64,000 nucleotides of DNA from Tomocerus qinae (lineage: Eukaryota; Arthropoda; Collembola; Entomobryomorpha; Tomoceridae): contig CM034546.1 in NCBI GenBank assembly GCA_020055645.1, positions 21,018,001-21,082,000 on the forward strand. Direction: 5' to 3'. A program made the translations under genes and the position numbers. The notes beneath the pieces are model-generated. The model worked only from the letters and a program-made list of their open reading frames with translations, was not told where the DNA came from and did not search any database. Of this stretch, positions 12,269 to 22,307 are shown piece after piece; positions within the stretch are counted from its first letter, which is position 1; every line of letters starts with the position of its first letter.

Positions 12269-13124
12269 TTATACGTCAAATATGTTTGCACAAGTTAAAC
12301 TGTTTTATTGGGATCACATTTTTAAAAACTTTAAACTAACCAGATTTTATTAACACACTTTCTTTAATGTTACTTATTGCGTATTTTTAAACAATGTACG
12401 TATTAGAAATTATTGTTATCCATAAAAGTGTCACTTTTAAGTTTATTTGTTTTTGCACTCTCGGATCATTTATTTGCAGTGCAACTGCAACTAATTATAG
12501 GGTGACAATTTAATAAAATTTTAATTTTTTAAAAATTAAATATCAAGTGTATTTAATTTTCGAACCGACACTACACATTAGTTGTCTTTTGCCCGGCCAT
12601 GAAAATTTATTCGTCTATAAACTCTTAAAAGTGGTGACGGAATCAGAATTTTCTATACGGAGTTCCCTATTGTAATTATACAAAAAGACAATTATGAGTA
12701 ATGATAATGATGATGTATATGCACGTAGTCTGTAAGTAGGACATTGACGAATATATTATTTGCAGACTATTTCCTAGTTAATAGTTCATGCTTCACGAAG
12801 TTATAGAGACGTCAAAGGGAAAATTTTCACCACCCAAACTCTTAGTTTTGGTTTAACGAAGTTATTTTCTAATTTCTAAGTCTAAAATAAAGTTCTTCAC
12901 TTTTCGAGTCATTGAAATATTTCAATGATTACAAGAGTGATGATTTTAACCTTCCTTTTATGCTATGCTTTTGACTATAAATGCGGCTTGGCATCATCCT
13001 TCCTTAATGAATCCTGTACTATTATACTTAGGCATATGTGATGAGTGATGACAGTTTTTTTATTCTAAATATAACACCCAAGCATCGAACATTCAGATAA
13101 TTACATTCTATTATCACTAATATT
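12269..13124. other. Intergenic, no supported feature
   Basis: AT-rich DNA without recognisable genes or repeats. Confidence 0.4.
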
Positions 13125-13300
13125 CAGGCACGTATCTAGAAATTTGGTCAAGGGGGGGGGGGGGGGGCAACCAAAAATAATACTAAAAATAAGACAAATT
13201 TTTAGAAAAAAACTTCTCTTTCTCTCAGAATTTGGGGGCCTTTTTTCGCCCGGGCGCTGCGATGCTCCCACCCCTCGCCTCTATACAGGATACGTGCTTG
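13125..13300. mobile_element. 176-bp hAT-like MITE
   Basis: Ends are CAGGCACGTATCTAG and CAAGCACGTATCCTG (read inward from each side). A homopolymer of about 15 G lies just inside the left end. Flanks CTAATATT (13117-13124) and CAAATATT (13301-13308) agree at seven of eight positions, consistent with an aged 8-bp target duplication. Confidence 0.6.
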
Positions 13301-13676
13301 CAAATATTATCATGTTCACCTATTATTAAGTAGAGTAGCTGCTTTATAGGAATGACCGATCAACCGGTCTGTCTGTCTGTTAGTACGATAACTCAAGAAC
13401 GGTTAGAGATAATCAATTCAAACCTTTTGTGCATGATCTAGGGATAAAAAGTGAGATCGAATTCAAAAATAGACAAAATCTGACAAACACCTGGCTGTAG
13501 GCGTAGTTCAAAAATTTAAACTTGGTGGAACCTTAGTTATCGACATTGTAGAACGTCATGAGATAGCTCGTTTGAAAGGTTAATAGTTAAGTCAAGTTTT
13601 ACGGGTCAAAATGTCAAAGGTTATTGAAAAATGTATTACAACATCTTTTAACGTCGCAAAACTTGGGTACCCCCAC
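13301..13676. repeat. GTCY-motif dispersed repeat
   Basis: GTCTGTCTGTCTGTTAG followed by ACGATAACTCAAGAACGG resembles the segment at 39000-39060 (GTCCGTCCGTCCGTTCG, ACGATAACTTTCGAACGC). This arrangement is common in arthropod transposon ends. I cannot name the family. Confidence 0.35.
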
Positions 13677-14484
13677 CAAGGACGTATTTAGGGGGGGTGC
13701 TAGGGTGCTTAAGCACCCCCTAAATATTTTGAAAACACACTAGATATTATCGCGTTTTCACCACTTAAGTAATATTCAAGTATTTAATTCCAAATTGGAG
13801 GAAACATATTTTCTTTTTCGTATAACACAATAACATATATTTTATTTTCCAGCATTTTCGAATATGTTTGAACATTTTCGAATACTTTTTTCCCTGTATT
13901 GAACCTTAGGATCTGAGATTACTTTATATTATATTGTTACAAAATGGAAATGTGCTTAGGAATTGACCACTTCTGAAATGAGGTTTTTTGTTTAAAACAT
14001 CTAAAACTAAATCGGCCGAACTGGGTGGGTGATGACAGATAAATCACATATTTAGAAGGCCCCCAGCCCCTTAATCTTGATATCAAGTGGATTTTTTTGA
14101 CAAAGATTAAAAATCATAAATTTTTTCGCGCTTCGTGCGTATATTTCTTCTTTTTTTACTAATATAATGATGCAAGGATGTATTGAGGGATGGGCTTTAA
14201 CAAAATCAACCAAAAGAGGCATTTTTTCTCACAATCACAAAAAATTTCGCGCTCCGCGGGATTTGTTTCCTTTTTCAGGCCTTTTTTGACTCATTTCCGT
14301 TAAAAAAATCTAAAACTTTTCGCGCTACGCGCGAATAAATATCATTAAAATATCTATTGGAATTAGCCCCTTCCGAAACTCAGTTCTGTATACGTGCTTG
14401 TAATAACGGTTCTAATTGCTTGATTTATGTAACTCATTTTTAGAAATTAGCACCCCCTAGATCCAATTTCTAGATACGCCCTTG
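13677..14484 (+). mobile_element. 808-bp hAT-like non-autonomous element, copy A
   Basis: Starts CAAGGACGTATTTAG and ends CTAGATACGCCCTTG, imperfect terminal inverted repeats. Flanked by ACCCCCAC at 13669-13676 and 14485-14492, a perfect 8-bp duplication. A perfect palindrome GGGTGCTTAAGCACCC follows the left end. Three near-palindromes of the type CGCGCTACGCGCG lie at about 14127, 14247 and 14321. No long open frame is present. It appears identical by eye to the copy at 47935-48742. The hAT assignment rests on duplication length and ends, since no transposase is visible. Confidence 0.8.
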
Positions 14485-14492
14485 ACCCCCAC

Positions 14493-15547
14493 TACTTATT
14501 TTATGGCCGCAGGCAGAAAAAATTTTCGGAGGGGGGAGCGACAAATTATAAGTGAAGATTTGATACATATTTGTATTATAGTTTATATTTATACATAAAG
14601 CGATTTGACTTTTATCTATCCCAATCCCAACTACTATCTATGCAAATATATTTTTTAGATGGTGCATTGCGTTTCGGCTATCAACACGATTGCAATTTTA
14701 TCGTTACGAGTTACGGCATTATGGCTTTTTTCTCTGCAGATAGGTCTATTTTTATGGATAGAGCTATACCGCTATGGTAGTATCGACGAATATCGTTTCA
14801 CACACGGAGCGATTTGGGTTTTCCTTCCCAACTAATTTTAGGTTTAATGTTGGAGCAATATGACTTTGGTTATCCACATAATTACAATTTTATAGATGAA
14901 TTAGAGCCATCAAGCATGCATGTAATTTTAAAACACCTAATTATACTTTTTAGCTTATTAGGGTAATATTAGCTTTTTTCAAAATTAAACCCAAAAAATT
15001 CTGTCACGGAAATCTTTGAATTTGATTAGCATTGCTGGAGGCCTAGTATGCAAAGTATAAATATAATCTCTGCAGGCTCTATTACAAGCAAATTATTGCC
15101 AAAATTAAGGAGTTTGAAAATGAAAAATTCCACGGCATTTCTTCTATGTAAGCAGAAATGTTTTCCCCCTAAAACAAAATATACCAATAAACATTTACCG
15201 TCCGTTCGTGATGTATGGGCTATGCAGCATGATATCTTGACTAGACTAATATATATTTACTTATGTAATATTCGTCCATTCACCTTGTAATAATATAAAT
15301 AAATAATATAATATGGTCATTTGTATTTATTTATGCATTGGAAATGCTTTTTGTAGGTTGACATTTGTTGAGTTAAGCATGCAATAAGGTAATTTACTAT
15401 TCACAAAATATCACTTTGCTATGTTCAACTTCCGTAAAAATTCCCAGTAGCTCAGTCGAACTTCCAACAATTAGAAGAATATATAAAGCATACTCCCAAA
15501 AGTAAAGCCGCCTCGCCCTTGGGCTGTCTTTATTATTAATTGCGTGC
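14493..15547. other. Upstream part of IR duplication block 1
   Basis: From about 14571 the DNA resembles 25270-25700 (for example GCAAATATATTTT and TTACGAGTTACGGCATTATGG-like text). From 15305 it resembles 26690-26900 and 53110-53320 (GGAAATGCTTTTTGT and GACATTTGTTGAGTTAAGC). No gene is recognised. Confidence 0.5.
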
Positions 15548-16065
15548 TTTCTTATGGATGCTATTTAATGGGTAAATGAAATAATTTAAATAGTCAATGA
15601 ATAATGATTTAATCGGTAAATGCTGAAGATTTAAATGGGGATAATTTGAAAAAGTCAATAAATAACAATTTAAAAAGTCAATGCAAACGCTGAATAGGTA
15701 AATTGGGTGAAATATTAAATGGTAGACATTAATTTGCGGTCATAAACATAAATTGGCATTAACTAGTACTCATTAAATAGTAGTCTTAGTAATTAGTTTG
15801 TAATCATAGTCATTAAATAGGCATAAAAATGAGCAGGCAGCCAGTGGTATAATCATTGTCGAATCAATGCTTCTGTAATCCTCGGTCTTCCTCGCCGTCT
15901 TTTTGCGTTGATGGGTATGCGTTTAACAGCTGGAGAAAAATGAAATTGTTGAAATCGACGCAATTGCAAATATGTGCTGGCACATGTAATTCTTTTGATA
16001 ATAAGGACATGTGCAGTTAGACTTTTCCCAATCGTTTACTATAAACATAGTGTGCTACAGTGTCA

Positions 16066-16608
16066 CTAAGTAAATTCAGAATTTAGAAAGTGGTCAAATT
16101 TCGTCCATTTGGCGAAACGGTTTGGCAACAAATATTTTTTAAGCATATCTGTTGTACCCGGCGATTTTATTTTCATCACATGAGTCAGTATGGTGGGATG
16201 GCTTTTAGCCCATTGGTAGGCTGAAGTGAGGAGATTAAATGATAAGCATGGCAGTGTGGTTGGAACAGAGTCCACAGATCCTTGTAGTTTTCTCAAAATT
16301 TCCTCAAGTTGACTTATATTGTTGTCAAGTAGTCTTTTAACTTCCTCTTTTGCTTCAATGGTTAATTTTTTTTGAAAATGAAAATGAGCTTTGCCGTTTG
16401 TCCACAGAGTAATTGTACCATTATCGATTACCAGTTTCTGTCTACACTGAAACTTTTTCCTTACAATAAAAATATACAATCTTTCCTCCAGTATAGTAAA
16501 ATTCACGGATAATTTAGTCCATGCAGTAAGGACTTCAGCCCTGGCTACCTCTTCGTCTGAGTAATTTTCTTCGGGGACTGTTTTCGGTTTCCGAACTGGA
16601 ACTATGAA
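16066..16608 (-). CDS. Unrecognised protein frame inside the TIR element
   Basis: I do not recognise this protein. On the minus strand the frame is open from 16608 to a stop at 16066, about 180 codons. It has no Met until late in the frame (THVMKIK), so it is probably a 3' exon. A possible acceptor (TTCATAG) would start the exon at 16601. The frame begins acidic and Pro-rich (PKTVPEENYSDEEVARAEV). It continues with a basic beta-like stretch, then a likely helix (KKLTIEAKEEVKRLLDNN) and a Trp-containing tail. It lies wholly between the inverted ends of the element, so it is more likely element-encoded or captured than a host gene. An upstream exon was looked for in 16620-16850 and not established. 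Confidence 0.35.
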   Translation of the reverse strand, partial: FIVPVRKPKTVPEENYSDEEVARAEVLTAWTKLSVNFTILEERLYIFIVRKKFQCRQKLVIDNGTITLWTNGKAHFHFQKKLTIEAKEEVKRLLDNNISQLEEILRKLQGSVDSVPTTLPCLSFNLLTSAYQWAKSHPTILTHVMKIKSPGTTDMLKKYLLPNRFAKWTKFDHFLNSEFT

Positions 16609-16847
16609 TTAATTGTGAAGCCATTGGAAGACAGTGGGGTTACTGCCCCAAGGAGTGGAAAATAGTGGATAATTGTGTCGTTTACTTCCCTTCGTTTTAA
16701 TACCTTACCTCAACCTTCCTCTTATTGGTCAACAAATTAACATAATTTTGGTATCTCAAACTCTCAGCCGGACGTCTCTTACTGTTTTCGGGGTATTTTC
16801 TAAGGTTTCTATGTTAAAGCAACTGCCATTTTTCCACTCAGCGTTTG

Positions 16848-16962
16848 TATTGACTTTTTAAATTATTATGTATTGACTTTTTAAATTATTATGTATTGAC
16901 TTTTTAAATTATTATGTATTGACTTTTTAAATTATTATGTATTGACTTTTTCAAATTATCTC
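16848..16962. repeat. 23-bp tandem repeat, five units
   Basis: TATTGACTTTTTAAATTATT plus ATG repeats with starts at 16848, 16871, 16894, 16917 and 16940. The last unit diverges into the element's right arm. The left arm has only one or two such units, so the tract expanded on one side. Confidence 0.85.
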
Positions 16963-17053
16963 CATTTAAATCTTCTGCATTTACCGATTAAATCATTATT
17001 CATTGACTATTTAAATTATTTCATTTACACGTTAAATATATTCCCTTTCTTTT

Positions 17054-17708
17054 AGTCTATTCGTGTGTGAATTATTATTACGTGCTACATTCTCTGCAAC
17101 TTATTGTGTTGCAGGCTGCATTCTCAATGTTCAACGACTCAACGATGAGCATTCTGAAGGTGTAAAATTGTCAATAACAAAGGAAAAATTCGCATGACTT
17201 ATTCTACGTGTTTTTTTGGACACGTATGTCCAGAATAAAATATTTACCAGTCCAGTCTGATATTTTATAAGATGCCATGCATCACGAACGAAAAACTACA
17301 GTTACTTAATTCTCTATGTTTTGGTGTAGGGGGTTAGCAGTAAAACATTACGCATCAAAATCTATAAAAGGAAAGAAAAAGAGAATATATTTTTGTGAAT
17401 CAAACAATATTCTATTAATATTGTTTGGAGTATCGCTACTTGGTCAAACAACAATAAAATCTGGAAATATTTAAATATTGTTATTAGAATGCAATGTCAA
17501 CTTATCTGATATTGTGGTTATTACTCCACAACTGCAAACTACACTAAATCAAGTACATAATTTATGTCCTTAGTTCCATGAAATGTTATTTAAAAATATT
17601 TAGTACATTATAAAATTAAATATATATCAATCTACATAGACTGTTATCAAATTCCCAGGCAAAAACTGAAGTCAACTCAGTACATACCCGTGAAAGCAAT
17701 AATTAAAC
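17054..17708 (+). promoter_or_regulatory. Conserved 5' region of IR gene 1
   Basis: This stretch is alignable with 26925-27734 and 53380-54025, upstream of the other two copies. A TATAAAAGG motif (17363-17371) is kept at 27222 and 53672. It lies about 340 bp before the ATG, so it would need an untranslated leader or an upstream intron. The promoter role is inference from conservation among recent duplicates. Confidence 0.3.
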
Positions 17709-20111
17709 ATGATTATAATTTATATTGCATTTTGTATCAGTATTACAGTAGTGAACGGTGGAAACGTCATTTCAATATCAAATTTTGAAAGACATTGTCT
17801 CACAAACTTAATTTTCCACGAGAAGAACAAATTAAACAAGGAAATTGTTAGCAAATCCAAAGAAGAATTAATTAATGTGACTACCCCGTTTGTTTTGACA
17901 AATTTAGTTAAATTGGGGAAAGAAGTTCAAAATTCTAAATGTACAATCGACGAGTTTATTAAATTTCACCGCGAACATATTAATACAAACGATACTTGCA
18001 ACATAAAATTACTTTTGCGTGGAAAAGTACCAAATGATTTTTATATTTCTAAATTGACCTGTATGCAGTCGATTTTAATTGGGACAAATCCGTGGAATTT
18101 AGTAGAAACTTATACAGCAATTCAAATAGTATTTGGTTACTCAGCTTCTTATTTTAGGAGAGAAAGAACTTTATCTGTGGAAAATGATGATAATTGGAAT
18201 GCCAAGGGTGACTCAGCTTATGTTCACATGATTGTAGATGGCCACAGCATATCCGGTATCAAGAAAAAACAAGAATTTCTTACGCAGTTATATAGACTAT
18301 ACGTTCACGAAAATAAATTCGTTTACCCTTCTATTTTTATTTATAAATATTCAAAGGAAATGCAATTATGCAAAGAATTAATTTATTTTGTTTGCGAAAG
18401 TTGCATAACAAGCAAAAGACAATTAACAAAAAAACTTGTTGATGTAAATTGCTCCGACGAAGTATTTCCTACAATGAAAACTTTAAAAACGATTGCTTTC
18501 CAACAAGTTTTACAAAATAAATTAGCGTCACAAATTTTTACCTCGACTGGGTTCCTCCATTTCAAATCTTCGATGTATGGGGGGAACAAGTCTCCAAACA
18601 GCTATTTTGTTCCAATCAGAGAAACAAATGATTATCGAGTAGCCATTGCTTCAATTCTTCTTCATGATATAAATACTACAATATTCCAATACAAAAGAAA
18701 ATGGAAAACGAAATCTAGTTCGTTTTTCTTCGGTTTTGAAGCAACATTAGATATGATGATTATGTACCTAAAATCCCACGACACTGTTACATTTTACACT
18801 GATACAGAAGGTTACAACTTCATTTCTTGTTCGATAATCGACAAAGCCTATATTTCATTTGGTGGATATATTATACCATTTAAATGGGAATCCTGGATTG
18901 GAATTCTTGTGACTTGTGTTGCAATTATGGCATTTGTCAAAATTGTTTTTATTTACACCACAAAAGAAATCGTTTCTGTCGTTTTGATTTTCTATGCGTA
19001 CCTTCTGGAAATTAGCTACTCTTTTCCACCACAAAATAGAAATAAATTATGGTTAAGGTTGGTTATCGGCCCGTTTTTACTAATGGCCGTTGTATTAACA
19101 AACGGATACAAAGGAATTGTCGTAACTAATTTAACAAGCGAGCCTCAACCACAACGTCTTGAGTCAATGCTAGATTTTCCAAACTTAACAATTACAATAT
19201 TTAGCCCAATGGATTATATAAATACTAATGCTTTATTTAACGAGCTTGAAAATAATGTCACTAAAAACTTATTAAATTTTACTATGGATTTCCAATGTTA
19301 TATACTTGCAAATACTACTAGCCAAGAAGGTATGTGTAATGAATACGGTCCTGTAAACTGGGTCAACACAAATAAACGTGACAAGAAGACAATTCAGAAA
19401 GCATGGGCCACTTGTGGATTGCTATTTAATTGTTTTTCTCACATGTTTCATTTTATTACAAAGTTGTTTCTTTCACTAATATCCTATACTGCATTGAAAG
19501 CATTGCCTCCTAATTGGAAAGACTATGAAGGCCTAATGAAGAGGCACAAGTTTCCTGACGGCTACCCATATACTACACCTCAAGAATGGATTTCAAAATG
19601 CGACAAATCAGCCTGGATTGATAAACCAAAGAATATACATTTATTTTTCAACAGATCCGAATGGGATTTTCCAGGATTTAAAATTCGGCCTTTAAGAAAA
19701 TTATATATGGGGAAGATGCAAAGTTATTTCATGGCTAAAAGGTATGGCTTTGTGCTAGTGGCAAGATATTCACTTTACAGGGACTATTTGATCAATCGAT
19801 TCCGGTCTGTTTATGAATCTGGAATTTATAATGAATGGTTGGAATTTTCTAAAAGGGCTAACTTTGTCCAATGCTCACAGTGCTTGGAACGAGCACCATT
19901 ACAACCTCTTGCATTTACCAAGTCCAATATAGCCACTATATTTATAATTGTTACCATTCTCTGTATTACTTACACTATTGTATTTATATACGAAGTCAGA
20001 AATCTTATTCAGTTAATAATGGCACCGACGTTAGAATTGTTACATTATAGAATATTGATCTTAACGGAAACCGTCACCATAACCACAATATTAAATAAAG
20101 ATCACGCATAA
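17709..20111 (+). CDS. Divergent ionotropic receptor (IR), copy 1
   Basis: Likely a chemosensory cation channel of the ionotropic glutamate receptor superfamily, at the plasma membrane. 800 aa, no intron. A hydrophobic signal peptide spans residues 1-17. A long extracellular part with many Asn-X-Ser/Thr sites follows. Hydrophobic segments at about 395-417, 420-440 and 448-470 fit M1, pore/M2 and M3. M3 runs into NGYKGIVVTNLTSEPQPQRL, the counterpart of the IR pattern after M3. The second ligand-binding half follows, and M4 is at about 741-763. An extra hydrophobic stretch lies near 570-595. ATG 17709 (TAAACATG) is shared with both relatives. It is about 94% identical to the protein at 54026 (about 51 differences counted by eye plus one indel). 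The ligand cannot be predicted. Confidence 0.75.
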   Translation: MIIIYIAFCISITVVNGGNVISISNFERHCLTNLIFHEKNKLNKEIVSKSKEELINVTTPFVLTNLVKLGKEVQNSKCTIDEFIKFHREHINTNDTCNIKLLLRGKVPNDFYISKLTCMQSILIGTNPWNLVETYTAIQIVFGYSASYFRRERTLSVENDDNWNAKGDSAYVHMIVDGHSISGIKKKQEFLTQLYRLYVHENKFVYPSIFIYKYSKEMQLCKELIYFVCESCITSKRQLTKKLVDVNCSDEVFPTMKTLKTIAFQQVLQNKLASQIFTSTGFLHFKSSMYGGNKSPNSYFVPIRETNDYRVAIASILLHDINTTIFQYKRKWKTKSSSFFFGFEATLDMMIMYLKSHDTVTFYTDTEGYNFISCSIIDKAYISFGGYIIPFKWESWIGILVTCVAIMAFVKIVFIYTTKEIVSVVLIFYAYLLEISYSFPPQNRNKLWLRLVIGPFLLMAVVLTNGYKGIVVTNLTSEPQPQRLESMLDFPNLTITIFSPMDYINTNALFNELENNVTKNLLNFTMDFQCYILANTTSQEGMCNEYGPVNWVNTNKRDKKTIQKAWATCGLLFNCFSHMFHFITKLFLSLISYTALKALPPNWKDYEGLMKRHKFPDGYPYTTPQEWISKCDKSAWIDKPKNIHLFFNRSEWDFPGFKIRPLRKLYMGKMQSYFMAKRYGFVLVARYSLYRDYLINRFRSVYESGIYNEWLEFSKRANFVQCSQCLERAPLQPLAFTKSNIATIFIIVTILCITYTIVFIYEVRNLIQLIMAPTLELLHYRILILTETVTITTILNKDHA

Positions 20112-21777
20112 TAACTGTCGTTTCTTATAATATACAATAGAGAAAAGCAGTAAGATAAAATATTGTAAGGTTAAGTAAGTCGAACATATTAATAATAATA
20201 ATAATATGGGATTTACTACGATGAATGGCCGATTTTTTATTGTTATATTTACAATAACATCACATACTTTATAGTCTGAAGTTTGCATAAATAATATTTT
20301 GCACATTATGCTGGTTTCTTAATATGCATATTTCCCTCGCTATAATCGTAATTTCGTCTTCGTTCAAGCATATTTGAATGAGGCAATTACTTTGTAGACA
20401 TTTCCAAGTAGTGCATAGTGAAGCATTCAAGTCATGCATAGATCTTACCAATTCTACAATGGAGGTTTCTTACAACTGGCGACCGGTCACCAATAGCCAT
20501 GAATGGAAATGCCTAAAATACCTGTGTGTGTTAATCTGCAAATCTGAGAAACGTTAATTATAGAGATATATATCATCTTGAAGTTTTTAAATTCACGGTA
20601 TGATTAACAAATTGTTAACTCTAATGCCGCATAATTGTCTTGCACAGTCAATTTTTATGGTGTCTTTACTGTTCAAAGTTAGTTGGTTCCAGGCATTTAG
20701 AAGCAAATAAACCAAGTTTGGTTGGTCGCACGAACATTAACAAGAAAAATAGCGAAGTCCTCATACGTATAGTCCAGTGTCCTAACATTACAGGATTTAT
20801 TTATTTAAACAGGAAGAAATATATTTATGTTTATATCTATTGAACCAACAATTAAAATTAAAATGTATTATTATTACTCTTTTCCTTAGGTTATATAAAA
20901 AGAATTAGGTATGTTATTTATATTTCCAGTTCATAGATAAATCCTTATTAAAATTATCCTTCTTCTATTAAATTAACTAATAAACCTTCCCTATCGTCGG
21001 TGAGGAATAAATTCTTGCAATTGTTTTGAGCTTATCTATGCCCCGATCTAATATTTATATCTCACAATCACACATACGCTGTTTTCGCTTTAAACACTGT
21101 GCTCAAGAGGAACGAAGAAAACCTTTTTTGAGGTCAACAAGTTTTCTCGGTACTGTCCGTACTATATACCTTACACCATGAATGCTAATGCCTGTCACGA
21201 ATATAGCAATACAGTAGTTAAATTATAATAATGTTTGCTATACTGGTTCAGTATTAAAACACTGTAGGTATGTTTTCTATACAGACTTTATGGGATTATA
21301 CATAGATGGGAAAAATAGTTCGTAATAAAATGACAATATTTCCACAATGCTTATACAAATACTCCAGTGTTCTGTGAAATAAGTTATAATGCGTGTTTTA
21401 TGTATGTATATGAATGTAAAATAGATTTTAAAAAATGAAACGTACCTACTTTATTATCAATATCACAGCAGAGGACAACTTATCAAAGGCGAAAACAATA
21501 ATACACATAAAATAAAAGTTATAGAAGTCATTTCTGAGTTGATTGGATGAACGCTATCAACTACAATGATAATTATAACAGAATAAGAAAAGAGTGAAGT
21601 CCGGGAACTTTTGGCGCTTTATGGTGGCACCTAAGTAGAAATGAGTTTTGTTTGATTCGCCACTGTTTCTATATTTATAGACTTTAGCAGACTAGTCGAC
21701 CTGATTGTCTGAGAGGAAGTCAGGATATTTTATTCCTTCACTTGTTCATGCACATCCATATATAAGCAAAGTCCAGC
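20112..21777. other. 3' flank of IR block 1 and intergenic DNA
   Basis: 20112-20640 matches 56432-56980, the flank of the third IR copy, and so marks the right side of the duplicated block. Beyond about 20640 nothing is recognised. Confidence 0.5.
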
Positions 21778-21785
21778 GATACGTT

Positions 21786-22063
21786 CAGTGTTCGATGACC
21801 AGCCAGCTGGTTGGTTAAAATGGCTGGCTAAAATGGCCGGCCGGCTGGTTGAAATTCTTTGTTAGCCAGTGATTGAAATGGCCAAAATGGCTGAAATGGC
21901 CAAAAATAGTCAAATGGGGCTATGTGAACTGAGACAATCATCCTTGATTTGGCGGGAAATTTAAAAAACCCTGATTTTTGGCCATTTTGGCCACTAGCCA
22001 TTTCAGCCATTTTAGCTGGCTGGCTGGTCAAAATCCTTTTCAGCCGGCTAAAATAGAACACTG
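21786..22063. mobile_element. 278-bp hAT-like MITE with CAGTGTTC ends
   Basis: Starts CAGTGTTC, ends GAACACTG, and is flanked by GATACGTT at 21778-21785 and 22064-22071, a perfect 8-bp duplication. The interior consists of repeated GGCTGG and AATGGCCAAAATGGC units arranged in opposite orientation in the two halves. No coding potential. Confidence 0.75.
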
Positions 22064-22307
22064 GATACGTTCCAGCTTGCTTTAAGCAAGGGTCCCCAGT
22101 TGCCAGTTTCCAAGCTTGACCTGAAGACCTTTGTTGGGATTGGACTAGAAGAACAATAGAGCTGCCCATTGTGTCACAATGGATGTAAGGAGGCCAACGG
22201 GCTTTTCATCGGATCTCTTTCTTCATGCCTGTATATATTGTTAAATACTTTTTATATTGATATTCTTTGTCTATGATTCACATCGATTTAGTTGTCCCGC
22301 GATCAAA

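Larger units (their letters stand above)
15556..17045. mobile_element. 1490-bp element with long TIRs and an internal frame
   Basis: The left arm (15556-15685) and right arm (about 16925-17045) are inverted copies of about 115 bp sharing GTAAATGAAATAATTTAAAT and TGATTTAATCGGTAAATGC. Flanks TTTCTTAT (15548-15555) and TTTCTTTT (17046-17053) agree at seven of eight bases. The homologous sites at about 26918 and 53356 read TTTCTTATAGTC without the insert, so insertion is supported by two empty sites. The right arm also contains five 23-bp tandem units. It encodes a minus-strand frame (16066-16608). Confidence 0.75.

Noticed and set aside
14571..15290. Short open frames upstream of IR copy 1
   Set aside because: The corresponding places in blocks 2 and 3 do not keep the frames, and no motif is recognised.
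22257..22307. Upstream extension of the IR at 22308
   Set aside because: The frame stays open but has no Met, and it would place a charged leader before the signal peptide.
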